Assembly: GCF_027594425.1 (NCBI RefSeq) | Contig: NZ_CP115159.1 | Location: forward strand, 2,937,001 to 3,001,000 | Origin: Zunongwangia sp. HGR-M22 | Lineage (GTDB): Bacteria; Bacteroidota; Bacteroidia; Flavobacteriales; Flavobacteriaceae | Length of the DNA stretch: 64,000 nucleotides | Direction of reading: 5' to 3' | Shown here: positions 51,031 to 58,949 of the stretch, piece by piece | Layout of the letters: every line of letters starts with the position of its first letter | Position numbering within the stretch: position 1 is the first letter of the stretch | Notes under the pieces: model-generated | The model's database searches: none | Told to the model about the DNA's origin: nothing | The model's input: only the letters and a program-made list of their open reading frames with translations | Translations under genes and position numbers: made by a program

Positions 51031-51972
51031 TTATTCTAAAATAAACTCATTAACGATCACTTCGTCATTGAAACCATCATTATAAGTAATTTTTGTAGCA
51101 ATATTAGTATCAGAATCAATTATGGCTTCAATTTTATATTCTTCATCGAGTTTTAAAATATTATTCACACTTTGTAGAACATTTTTAGAAGTCTCGCTCG
51201 TCGCAAAAGCATTAGTTTCACCGCCTAATAAATTGTAAACTTCTTTACCAAAAGTAGCATCGTAAATAAATGCTTCGGGATTTATATCATCTGTATAAGT
51301 GTAAACAAACTCCGTATGCCCAAACATATTCGCAGTCAATTTGTTAGAATTCTCATCATATGTAGAAATAACTGTATTATTATCTGAATAATACGGACCA
51401 TTTGCTTCATAATAAACTAAATTTCCTTTTTCTGAAAGAACATATTTATGCGTTTCACGATTTTCTATATATTCATCATTAATTTCATTTTTAGTAGAAG
51501 AATTAGTATATATGGTATCATTGGCATAAGTATGAACAGATTTATAATAGTTGTCATCATAATCATCTTCAGAAAAATATACGTAACTTTTTAATCGGCC
51601 TTCATTATCATAGCTAAATTCATAACTACCAAGAACTTTATTGTCTTGTTTCTTCATGAATTTTAAAATTTTCCCATCTGTATCATATTGATAATGTATT
51701 GTTGATGTATCTACTGAAACAGTTTCATTATTATAATTTATTCTATAATTATAAGAAACGCTTTCTAATAATTTATTATTTTTTAAATGTGATACCATAG
51801 AATCACTAACCTTCCAGGATCCATCATAATTCCTACGATAGGTTGCCGATACCCATTTACGTATTTTAATATCTTGGTAAGAAGCTTCTGTTATCTCGCT
51901 ATCATCTGAAGAGCAAGCCTGAAAAAAAACGAAAGACAACATTAAAAATACGATAAAGTAATTTTTTTTCAT
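51031..51972 (-). CDS. Putative surface lipoprotein, YD-repeat-like
   Basis: 313 residues. Lipobox FQAC with C20, followed by SSDDSE, which matches the SDD-type lipoprotein export signal reported for Bacteroidota, so surface exposure is probable (inference). The body has Tyr/Asp-rich, beta-strand repeats (YQYDTDGKILKF; FSYDNEGRLKSY; TYDENSNKL), like YD/RHS repeats or DUF4595. No enzymatic motif. Function unknown. Confidence 0.72.
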   Translation of the reverse strand: MKKNYFIVFLMLSFVFFQACSSDDSEITEASYQDIKIRKWVSATYRRNYDGSWKVSDSMVSHLKNNKLLESVSYNYRINYNNETVSVDTSTIHYQYDTDGKILKFMKKQDNKVLGSYEFSYDNEGRLKSYVYFSEDDYDDNYYKSVHTYANDTIYTNSSTKNEINDEYIENRETHKYVLSEKGNLVYYEANGPYYSDNNTVISTYDENSNKLTANMFGHTEFVYTYTDDINPEAFIYDATFGKEVYNLLGGETNAFATSETSKNVLQSVNNILKLDEEYKIEAIIDSDTNIATKITYNDGFNDEVIVNEFILE

Positions 51973-52005
51973 TTTGATTGGTTTAAATATAAAAAATTAG
52001 ACATA

Positions 52006-52040
52006 AAAAAACTCCTTAGATTTTCTAAGGAGTTTTTTTT
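52006..52040 (-). terminator. Terminator of tRNA-Thr
   Basis: 15-bp perfect stem (52006-52020 with 52024-52038), loop of three; on the minus strand it ends in a T run. It directly follows the tRNA gene. Confidence 0.88.
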
Positions 52041-52041
52041 G

Positions 52042-52115
52042 AGCCGATGGAGGGACTCGAACCCACGACCTGCTGATTACAAATCAGCTGCTCTAGCCAG
52101 CTGAGCTACATCGGC
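52042..52115 (-). tRNA. tRNA-Thr (anticodon UGU)
   Basis: The minus strand folds into a cloverleaf: acceptor GCCGATG/CATCGGC, D arm GCTC..GAGC, anticodon stem GCTGA/TCAGC with loop TTTGTAA (anticodon TGT), and T arm with TTCGAGT. One U-U pair lies in the T stem. CCA is not encoded. Confidence 0.95.
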
Positions 52116-52125
52116 GTCACTCTAA

Positions 52126-52389
52126 TTATAGAGCATTTATTTTTCCAACAAGCTTTTCAGCTTTTTCTTTTAAATCTTTTTGAACTGCTTTAAAATGTTG
52201 CTTTTTATTTTCAACATCTTTTTTGTTGATTTCAGCGATAATTTCATCAAAATCTGCGATAGCCTCGTCCACTATGGCTTCTGTTTTTGCAGAATCTTCA
52301 GGAGTTGTTTCCTGATGGATGTATGCAGCTTCAATAATATCACCGAATACATTATTCGCGTCCCGCTTAAGTAATCTTTTACTTGCCAT
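52126..52389 (-). CDS. Conserved hypothetical helical protein (87 aa)
   Basis: Soluble, charged, helical protein (MASKRLLKRDANNVFGDIIE; FDEIIAEINKKDVENKKQHF). I recall this arrangement as a small flavobacterial protein near queD, without a known function. Its stop is 11 nt upstream of the tRNA gene, so the two may be co-transcribed. Confidence 0.6.
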   Translation of the reverse strand: MASKRLLKRDANNVFGDIIEAAYIHQETTPEDSAKTEAIVDEAIADFDEIIAEINKKDVENKKQHFKAVQKDLKEKAEKLVGKINAL

Positions 52390-52503
52390 ATCTTATAATT
52401 TCGGCTGCGAATTTAATTCATTTTCCGAATATAAAAACACTTTTCTGTATTTTTTTTCAAAAATCTTAATTTATCAACTTTGTTCAGAATGTAATCTAAA
52501 AAT

Positions 52504-52914
52504 TTATTCGCCTTTATACGTCACAAAATTGCGTGGTGTTTCGTATAAAGTTACCTGAAGATCTAAATTCTCTCTTAATTTATCACGCAATTTATTCCAG
52601 ATCACTACCGCAATATTTTCAGCAGTTGGATTTAAACTTTTAAATTCTTCCACCTCAACATTCAAGTTTTTATGATCAAATGGGGTTTCCACTTCGGTAT
52701 AAATAAGATCCTTCAATCGCTTAAGATCCATCACAAAACCAGTTTCAGGATCAATCTCTCCGGTAACCGATACGGTAAGCTCGTAGTTATGCCCATGATA
52801 ATTGGGATTACTGCATTTTCCAAAAACTTCAAAATTCTTTTCGTCACTCCATCCTTTTTTAAAAAGTCTATGTGCCGCGTTAAAATGAGCTTTTCTATGT
52901 ACCGTTAGCCTCAT
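52504..52914 (-). CDS. queD: 6-carboxy-tetrahydropterin synthase QueD / PTPS family
   Basis: 136 residues of the tunnelling fold. Zinc ligands H15 (AAHRL), H40 and H42 (YHGHNY) and catalytic C34 (FGKCSNPNYHGHN) are in place. QueD makes CPH4 from dihydroneopterin triphosphate in queuosine synthesis; 6-pyruvoyl-tetrahydropterin synthase is an alternative of the same family. Its ATG overlaps the idi stop codon by 1 nt, so the two are coupled. Confidence 0.88.
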   Translation of the reverse strand: MRLTVHRKAHFNAAHRLFKKGWSDEKNFEVFGKCSNPNYHGHNYELTVSVTGEIDPETGFVMDLKRLKDLIYTEVETPFDHKNLNVEVEEFKSLNPTAENIAVVIWNKLRDKLRENLDLQVTLYETPRNFVTYKGE

Positions 52915-53432
52915 TACGAAATATGATTATAATATTTATCGAATATGATTTTAAACCATTCAGTATAAACATCTGGGTTTGCTTTCATATCTTCTTTCAC
53001 TTCTTCAAGACTTACCCATTTCCAGGCATTTACTTCATCTGGATTAGGTTTAGGGTCTTCATCGTAATGTCCAACCAAAATATGATCAAATTCGTGTTCT
53101 GTGAGTCCATTTTGAAATGGTGCCTTATAAATAAAAGAAATGGTATCTTTAAGTTCTGTCGTAAAACCCATTTCTTCCATCAAGCGACGTTTCCCGGCTT
53201 CTACGTTAGATTCCCCTTCTCTTTGGTGACTGCAACACGTGTTAGTCCACAGTCCAGGAGTGTGATATTTGGTAAGCGCTCGCTGTTGTAACATCAGCTC
53301 TCCTTTATTATTAAAAACAAAAACCGAAAATGCACGATGTAGCAATGCTTTCTCGTGCGCTTCTATCTTTTCCATCAAGCCGATTTGCTCGTCTTTTTCG
53401 TTCACTAATATTACCTGATCTGTTCCCATCAT
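52914..53432 (-). CDS. idi: Isopentenyl-diphosphate delta-isomerase type 1 (Idi)
   Basis: Nudix-fold metalloenzyme, 172 residues, that interconverts IPP and DMAPP, so it feeds quinone and carotenoid chains. Active-site cysteine in TNTCCSH (C66/C67), Nudix-like EAGKRRLMEEMGF (ExxE, metal and acid), and HPNP-type metal ligands H69. The second codon is also ATG. Overlaps queD. Confidence 0.92.
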   Translation of the reverse strand: MMGTDQVILVNEKDEQIGLMEKIEAHEKALLHRAFSVFVFNNKGELMLQQRALTKYHTPGLWTNTCCSHQREGESNVEAGKRRLMEEMGFTTELKDTISFIYKAPFQNGLTEHEFDHILVGHYDEDPKPNPDEVNAWKWVSLEEVKEDMKANPDVYTEWFKIIFDKYYNHIS

Positions 53433-53565
53433 AAAATTTAGAGCTCCAAATGTACAAAATCGTACTTATCTTAAAAACCTGAGTTTTTGGTTCCAAAATT
53501 CAATATTAGTCATTCAACTTTAAATATGACTAACAAGGCATGTTTAAAATTCCTTAAAATAATAG

Positions 53566-53573
53566 TATTTTTG
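53566..53573 (+). promoter_or_regulatory. -7 element of prfC
   Basis: TATTTTTG, a perfect TAnnTTTG, followed by GC; 18 nt before the ATG. No clear TTG at the usual -33 position. Confidence 0.45.
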
Positions 53574-53591
53574 CGCCACAAATATCGGTAG

Positions 53592-55181
53592 ATGAAAACT
53601 TTTCAGAAAGAATTACGGCGTAGAAGAACCTTTGGTATTATCTCTCACCCAGATGCGGGTAAAACAACGCTTACAGAAAAACTCCTACTTTTTGGAGGTG
53701 CAATACAAGAAGCAGGTGCTGTAAAATCGAACAAGATCAAGAAAGGAGCAACCAGTGACTTTATGGAAATCGAGCGGCAACGTGGGATTTCGGTAGCAAC
53801 TTCGGTTTTAGCATTTGAATATAAAGACATTAAAATTAATATTTTAGACACTCCTGGACACAAGGATTTTGCTGAAGATACTTTTAGAACCTTAACAGCG
53901 GTAGACAGTGTAATAGTTGTGATTGATGTTGCAAAAGGTGTTGAGGAACAAACTGAGAAACTGGTTGAAGTTTGCCGTATGCGTAATATCCCAATGATCG
54001 TTTTTATCAATAAAATGGATCGTGAAGGTAAGGATGCGTTTGAACTTTTAGATGAAATTGAGCAAAAATTAAATCTAACGGTAACTCCGCTCTCTTATCC
54101 AATCGGGATGGGATACGACTTTAAAGGAATCTACAATATTTGGGAAAAGAACGTTAACCTGTTTACAGGCGATCCAAGGAAAGATATCGAAGATACCATA
54201 GAAATTTCAGATTTAAGTTCTTCAGAATTAGATGATTTAATTGGTAGTGATTCTGCCGATGAACTTCGTGAAGAATTAGAACTTGCACAAGGTGTTTATC
54301 CTGAATTTGAAAATAAAGCTTACTTAGAAGGTCGCTTGCAACCAGTATTTTTTGGTTCGGCTTTAAATAATTTTGGTGTACGTGAACTACTGGATTGTTT
54401 TATCGATATTGCTCCGCCTCCAAGACCAAAAGAAAGTGATGTGCGTGTGGTAGAACCTGCTGAAGATAAATTCACCGGATTTGTATTTAAAATCCATGCC
54501 AACATGGATCCTAAACATCGTGACCGCCTGGCGTTTATTAAAATCGTATCTGGAAAGTTCGAAAGAAATAAAAACTACCTACACGTTCGTCATGGCAAAA
54601 ATCTAAAATTCTCTAGTCCCAATGCATTTTTTGCTGAAAAGAAAGAGATTGTAGATACTTCTTACGCAGGAGATATTGTTGGACTTCATGACACCGGAAA
54701 CTTTAAAATTGGTGATACGCTTACCGAAGGGGAAACTTTAAATTACCGCGGGATCCCAAGTTTCTCACCAGAACATTTTAGATATATCAACAATGCCGAT
54801 CCTATGAAATCTAAGCAATTAGAGAAAGGTGTAGATCAATTGATGGACGAAGGTGTTGCGCAGTTATTTACTTTAGAATTTAATGGCCGTAAAGTAATAG
54901 GAACCGTAGGAGCGCTTCAGTTTGAAGTAATCCAATACCGATTAGAACACGAATACGGTGCGAAATGTACTTACGAAAACCTGAATGTTTTTAAAGCAAC
55001 CTGGGTAGAAGCTGAAGATGAAAAGAGTGAAGAATTTAAAGATTTTAAACGTGTAAAATCCAAATTCTTGGCTAAAGATAAACAAGGACAATTGGTGTTT
55101 TTAGCCGATTCTCAATTCTCATTACAAATGACACAGCAAAAATATCCATCTATTAAATTCCATTTCACTTCGGAATTTTAA
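53592..55181 (+). CDS. prfC: Peptide chain release factor 3 PrfC
   Basis: EF-G-like GTPase of 529 residues that removes RF1/RF2 from terminated ribosomes. G1 SHPDAGKTT, G2 RGISVATS, G3 DTPGHKDF and G4 NKMDREG are intact; domains II and III follow. The sequence FSSPNAFFAEKKEIVDTSYAGDIVGL marks RF3 and separates it from EF-G and LepA. Terminated by a hairpin 28 nt later. Confidence 0.94.
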   Translation: MKTFQKELRRRRTFGIISHPDAGKTTLTEKLLLFGGAIQEAGAVKSNKIKKGATSDFMEIERQRGISVATSVLAFEYKDIKINILDTPGHKDFAEDTFRTLTAVDSVIVVIDVAKGVEEQTEKLVEVCRMRNIPMIVFINKMDREGKDAFELLDEIEQKLNLTVTPLSYPIGMGYDFKGIYNIWEKNVNLFTGDPRKDIEDTIEISDLSSSELDDLIGSDSADELREELELAQGVYPEFENKAYLEGRLQPVFFGSALNNFGVRELLDCFIDIAPPPRPKESDVRVVEPAEDKFTGFVFKIHANMDPKHRDRLAFIKIVSGKFERNKNYLHVRHGKNLKFSSPNAFFAEKKEIVDTSYAGDIVGLHDTGNFKIGDTLTEGETLNYRGIPSFSPEHFRYINNADPMKSKQLEKGVDQLMDEGVAQLFTLEFNGRKVIGTVGALQFEVIQYRLEHEYGAKCTYENLNVFKATWVEAEDEKSEEFKDFKRVKSKFLAKDKQGQLVFLADSQFSLQMTQQKYPSIKFHFTSEF

Positions 55182-55209
55182 GTTAGGATCATCATAAAAA
55201 GATCAAAGG

Positions 55210-55255
55210 AAACTCCCCTGTTTTTGATAAAATCAGAACTGGGGAGTTTTTATTT
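55210..55255 (+). terminator. Terminator after prfC
   Basis: AAACTCCCC (55210-55218) with GGGGAGTTT (55241-55249), with an inner TGAT/ATCA stem, then T-rich TTTATTTT. Confidence 0.85.
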
Positions 55256-55373
55256 TACTACAGAATAATTGAAGTTTCAATGCTTAAAAAATATTCTTGG
55301 TGGTCGCGAAACTTATTCTGAAAAAGCCATGATTAGCGGTTTATTTACTATATTTTCGGCATAAAGCTGAATT

Positions 55374-56741
55374 ATGGAAAGTATCGACAAGTTTGTCGCT
55401 GATTTTGCCTCTGCCGTTTGGGGATTACCTTTGGTAATCTTACTTATTGGTGGTGGAATATTTTTATTGATCTACTCTAAATTTCTTCCGTTTCGTTATT
55501 TAGGGCATTCGATTGATCTGTTAAAAGGAAAATATGACGATCCTAATGACCCAGGAGAAATCAGTCATTTTCAAGCTTTAGCCACAGCCTTAAGTAGTAC
55601 TGTAGGAATGGGAAACATTGCAGGTGTGGCTGTTGCCATCGCAGTTGGTGGTCCTGGAGCTGTTTTTTGGCTATGGATTAGTGCTATCGTAGGAATGGCG
55701 ACAAAATTTTTCACCAATACACTAGCAGTGATGTATCGCGGCAAGGATACTGAAGGCAAAATTCAGGGTGGCGTAATGTATTTTATTACTGAAGGTCTTG
55801 GCCGAAATTGGAAGTTCTTAGCTATCTTTTTTAGTATTGCAGGATTAATTGGCGCGTTACCTATTTTCAATGTAAATCAGCTCACCAAAGCCATCAATTT
55901 TATTTTATTGGAGCCTAACGGAATCGAAACAGGCAATGTTTCAAATTTTACCATAGGCGTGATTTTAACCATTATAACTTCTATTGTTGTATTAGGTGGT
56001 TTATACCGAATTAGCCGAACGGTTTCCAAACTTGTTCCGGCAATGGTAGTGCTTTATTTTATTTCTGTAATCGCTATTTTGGGAATCAATTTCGAGCAAC
56101 TTCCACAATATCTATCTTTAATTTTCACCGATGCTTTTGCAGCTAATAACTATCATGGCGATCCACTTTTTGGTGGATTATTAGGAGGTTTAATTTTACT
56201 TGGAATACGTAGAGGTGCATTCTCTAACGAGGCCGGTATTGGGACAGCTACGATGGCTCATGGCGCCAGTAAAACCTCACAGCCCATTCGGGAAGGTTTA
56301 GTGGCCATGTTGGGACCGGCAATAGATACTTTAGTGGTTTGTACACTTACCGCTCTTACCATTTTGGTTACTGGAGTTTGGCAAACTAGTGAAGCCAGTG
56401 GTGTCGCTTTAACCGCCAAAGCATTTGGGGATTCTATACCTGTTTTTGGTCCATACTTACTGCTTATTTGTATTGCAGCTTTTAGTATTTCTTCGCTATT
56501 TTCCTATTCCTACTACGGAACAAAATGCCTGTCGTTCCTAATTGGTGCAAAGCATAAACATTATTATAATTACTTTTACATTATTAGTATTATGATTGGC
56601 GCCACTACAGAACAAAGTATCATATTGAATTTAATTGATGGTTTTTTTGCACTGATGGCGATTCCTACGATGATTTCTACGCTAATCCTTGCTCCAAGAG
56701 TAATGAAACAAGCAAAAATATATTTTAAAAAATATGGCTAA
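55374..56741 (+). CDS. Alanine/glycine:cation symporter (AGCS family)
   Basis: 455 residues with about eleven transmembrane helices; sodium-coupled uptake of alanine or glycine. Family motifs: SHFQALATALSSTVGMGNIAGVAVAI (about 62-87), GGVMYFITEGLG near 132, and RRGAFSNEAGIGTATMAHGA near 280. A promoter-like TATTTTCG (one mismatch) lies at 55351-55358. Monocistronic. Confidence 0.92.
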   Translation: MESIDKFVADFASAVWGLPLVILLIGGGIFLLIYSKFLPFRYLGHSIDLLKGKYDDPNDPGEISHFQALATALSSTVGMGNIAGVAVAIAVGGPGAVFWLWISAIVGMATKFFTNTLAVMYRGKDTEGKIQGGVMYFITEGLGRNWKFLAIFFSIAGLIGALPIFNVNQLTKAINFILLEPNGIETGNVSNFTIGVILTIITSIVVLGGLYRISRTVSKLVPAMVVLYFISVIAILGINFEQLPQYLSLIFTDAFAANNYHGDPLFGGLLGGLILLGIRRGAFSNEAGIGTATMAHGASKTSQPIREGLVAMLGPAIDTLVVCTLTALTILVTGVWQTSEASGVALTAKAFGDSIPVFGPYLLLICIAAFSISSLFSYSYYGTKCLSFLIGAKHKHYYNYFYIISIMIGATTEQSIILNLIDGFFALMAIPTMISTLILAPRVMKQAKIYFKKYG

Positions 56742-56759
56742 TTTTTCTTATTTTTCATC

Positions 56760-58325
56760 TTATTGAAATACATCTACATTCTTACCGGTTAACTTTTCCA
56801 GTAAATCGGTTTTGCGCATTGCTCCCCATATTTCTAATTCTGGATCGCTTTGGGTAGTAATAATAAGATTGATTTTTTCTCTAGTTTTTTCAATTTCCAG
56901 ATTCTGAACATTTTGATAGTGACTTCTATCCAAACCATCGGCCACTCTTATTATTGCAGAGAGTTTTTTAACTCTCTTTCGTAATTTTTTATCTAATTTT
57001 TTATAGGGCTTGTGGCTTTTCTTTGGCGCCGATTTTCGATGATAACGTGCGACGTTTGCCATAATATTAATCTCATCTTCTGTGAAGCCAAGCAAATCTG
57101 AATACCTAATTAAGTAAAGCGCGTGTTTATGATGTTTTCGATGAGATATATAATAGCCTATATCGTGCATCAAACTCGCATATTCTAGTAGGTCTCTATC
57201 ACTTTTTTCCAAATCAAGATCTGCCTGAAATTCATCAAAAAGCTGTAACGCAAATTTAGCGACATGTTGGGAATGCTCTTTTGCCCAATTACATTTACGC
57301 AATAACTCAAAAACACTTCTACGCCTTGGATCTTCAAAACTTGCGACTAGATCTAGATGAAGCTCGTCTTTCTTCTTATCGATATAGTTTAGAATCATTC
57401 CCTCTCGCAAAGCTCCCTCTGAAATTTTGATATTTTCAATAGAAAATTGCTCTATTAAAAATTTCAATAAAATCATTCCGGGATTTATAATATCAACTCT
57501 TTTTTCTTCTAAACCCTTCTCTTCTAATCTACCTTTTTTATCAAGTTTTATAAAATCATTATACAAATCTAAAAAAGACGCTGAATCGAAAGTGAGTTCA
57601 TTTAGCGTTCGTTTTGCAGTAATATCGTTACGTTTAGCCACCATTTCCGCAATATTTTCCATTGTACCAGAAGAACCAATAATAGTTTTTACATTATGTT
57701 TCTTGGCTAATTTTAGAACTTCAGCTAATTCTTTTTCAAAATGGTCTTCTAAATTCTTAATAGTCTTTTTATGAATAGGATCTGCATCGATAAAAGCAGC
57801 TGCCATTCTTGCTACTCCAAGTTTCAAACTATTGTAATAGATAAATTCATTCTGATTCCCAATAATGAACTCAACACTCCCGCCACCAATATCTGCCATA
57901 AGAACCATCTCTTCCTCTATAACAACACTGTGTTTAATAGCAAGACCTATCATCTCTGCTTCCATTTTACCAGATATAGCTCGAACAATTATACCTACTT
58001 CATCTGCAACTTCCTTAATAAAATCACCTCCATTTTTTGCTTCTCTAATGGCACTGGTAGCATAGGCAAGAATTTGCTCAACGTCATGACTAGCACAAAG
58101 GAATTTAATATGTTTTAAAGCTTCTAGACCACGATCCATCGCTTCTCTACTTAATCGATCTTCCATACCCTTTTCAGCAAGACTAACCATTTCTTTCAAT
58201 TTATTGACAGTGCGAAAACTACCATCGGGATAAATATCTACTAAAACTGCATGAAATGAATTTGTACCTAAATCGACGGCTGCTATCCTTTTGGTAGGTT
58301 GGGATTGTGAATTTTGATTGGCCAT
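56760..58325 (-). CDS. Ppx/GppA-family phosphatase with HD domain
   Basis: 521 residues. ASKHA fold for hydrolysis of polyphosphate or (p)ppGpp: AVDLGTNSFHAVLVD (P1), MADIGGGSVEFI (phosphate 2), GSSGTMENI, and a C-terminal HD-like domain (MHDIGYYISHRKHHKHALY). Length and the C-terminal HD part favour exopolyphosphatase (Ppx); GppA is possible. The 3' end stops 18 nt from the symporter gene, convergent with it. Confidence 0.85.
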   Translation of the reverse strand: MANQNSQSQPTKRIAAVDLGTNSFHAVLVDIYPDGSFRTVNKLKEMVSLAEKGMEDRLSREAMDRGLEALKHIKFLCASHDVEQILAYATSAIREAKNGGDFIKEVADEVGIIVRAISGKMEAEMIGLAIKHSVVIEEEMVLMADIGGGSVEFIIGNQNEFIYYNSLKLGVARMAAAFIDADPIHKKTIKNLEDHFEKELAEVLKLAKKHNVKTIIGSSGTMENIAEMVAKRNDITAKRTLNELTFDSASFLDLYNDFIKLDKKGRLEEKGLEEKRVDIINPGMILLKFLIEQFSIENIKISEGALREGMILNYIDKKKDELHLDLVASFEDPRRRSVFELLRKCNWAKEHSQHVAKFALQLFDEFQADLDLEKSDRDLLEYASLMHDIGYYISHRKHHKHALYLIRYSDLLGFTEDEINIMANVARYHRKSAPKKSHKPYKKLDKKLRKRVKKLSAIIRVADGLDRSHYQNVQNLEIEKTREKINLIITTQSDPELEIWGAMRKTDLLEKLTGKNVDVFQ

Positions 58326-58391
58326 AAAATAGTTTTAAACAATGGAATTACTTTTAAGGTTTTCTAAAGTTAAGCAAATATCATGTACTAG

Positions 58392-58445
58392 TTGTAAAAA
58401 GTAAAAAACCCACAGTATTCGCTGTGGGTTTTTTACTTTTTACAA
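58392..58445. terminator. Very long bidirectional terminator between DUF3467 and ppx genes
   Basis: 24-bp perfect stem (58392-58415 with 58422-58445), loop TATTCG, A- and T-rich ends. It ends 8 nt after the DUF3467 stop and is the strongest hairpin of the window. Confidence 0.9.
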
Positions 58446-58453
58446 GCGGACAA

Positions 58454-58768
58454 CTAAGCTTGTCCTGTAGGACCAAAATTCATAGGTATTGGTGTTTTCT
58501 CGTAATCTTTTATTTCACCATGCTGCTTTTCGAACCGTTCTACATTATCTGCCAATGCTTTTAAAAATCGTTTCGCATGCTGCGGTGTAAGGATAATTCT
58601 ACTTTTTACTTTGCTTTTAGGTTTCCCAGGCATAATATTTACAAAATCGACTACAAATTCTGAAACCGAATGGTTGATAATCGCAAGATTGGAATAGGTT
58701 CCCTCTGCTACAGCTTCGTCTAATTCAATATTAATCTGGCCTTGTTTTGGCTTCTTTTCTTCACTCAT
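58454..58768 (-). CDS. DUF3467 protein
   Basis: 104 residues: GQINIELDEAVAEGTYSNLA and FVNIMPGKPKSKVKSRIILTPQHAKRFLKALADNV match DUF3467. In Bacteroidota it lies regularly after rpoC, as here. Function unknown. It is separated from rpoC by 181 nt and a strong terminator (58876), so its expression may need readthrough or its own promoter. Confidence 0.88.
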   Translation of the reverse strand: MSEEKKPKQGQINIELDEAVAEGTYSNLAIINHSVSEFVVDFVNIMPGKPKSKVKSRIILTPQHAKRFLKALADNVERFEKQHGEIKDYEKTPIPMNFGPTGQA

Positions 58769-58870
58769 CTTTAAAAGTTTTTTCAGTTATCGAGAGGCTT
58801 TCTTTTTTCAAAAGATAAACTTCAAAATATCGATTTTCGATAATTCCCGATGTACTTATTGGTTTAAAAA

Positions 58871-58911
58871 TACAAAAAATCCCGTCGCTGAAATTTTCAG
58901 GACGGGATTTT
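58871..58911 (-). terminator. Terminator after rpoC
   Basis: GACGGGATTTT (58901-58911) with AAAATCCCGTC (58876-58886) and an inner CTGAAA/TTTCAG pair; on the minus strand the stem is followed by a long T-rich run. Confidence 0.85.
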
Positions 58912-58949
58912 ACTATTTGTAACGTATGTTCGTTTTCAGAACTTCGTTC

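Noticed and set aside
57427-58118. Long open frames antisense to the Ppx/GppA gene (two of 115 codons)
   Set aside because: They show the reversed codon pattern of the sense gene and no recognisable protein features.
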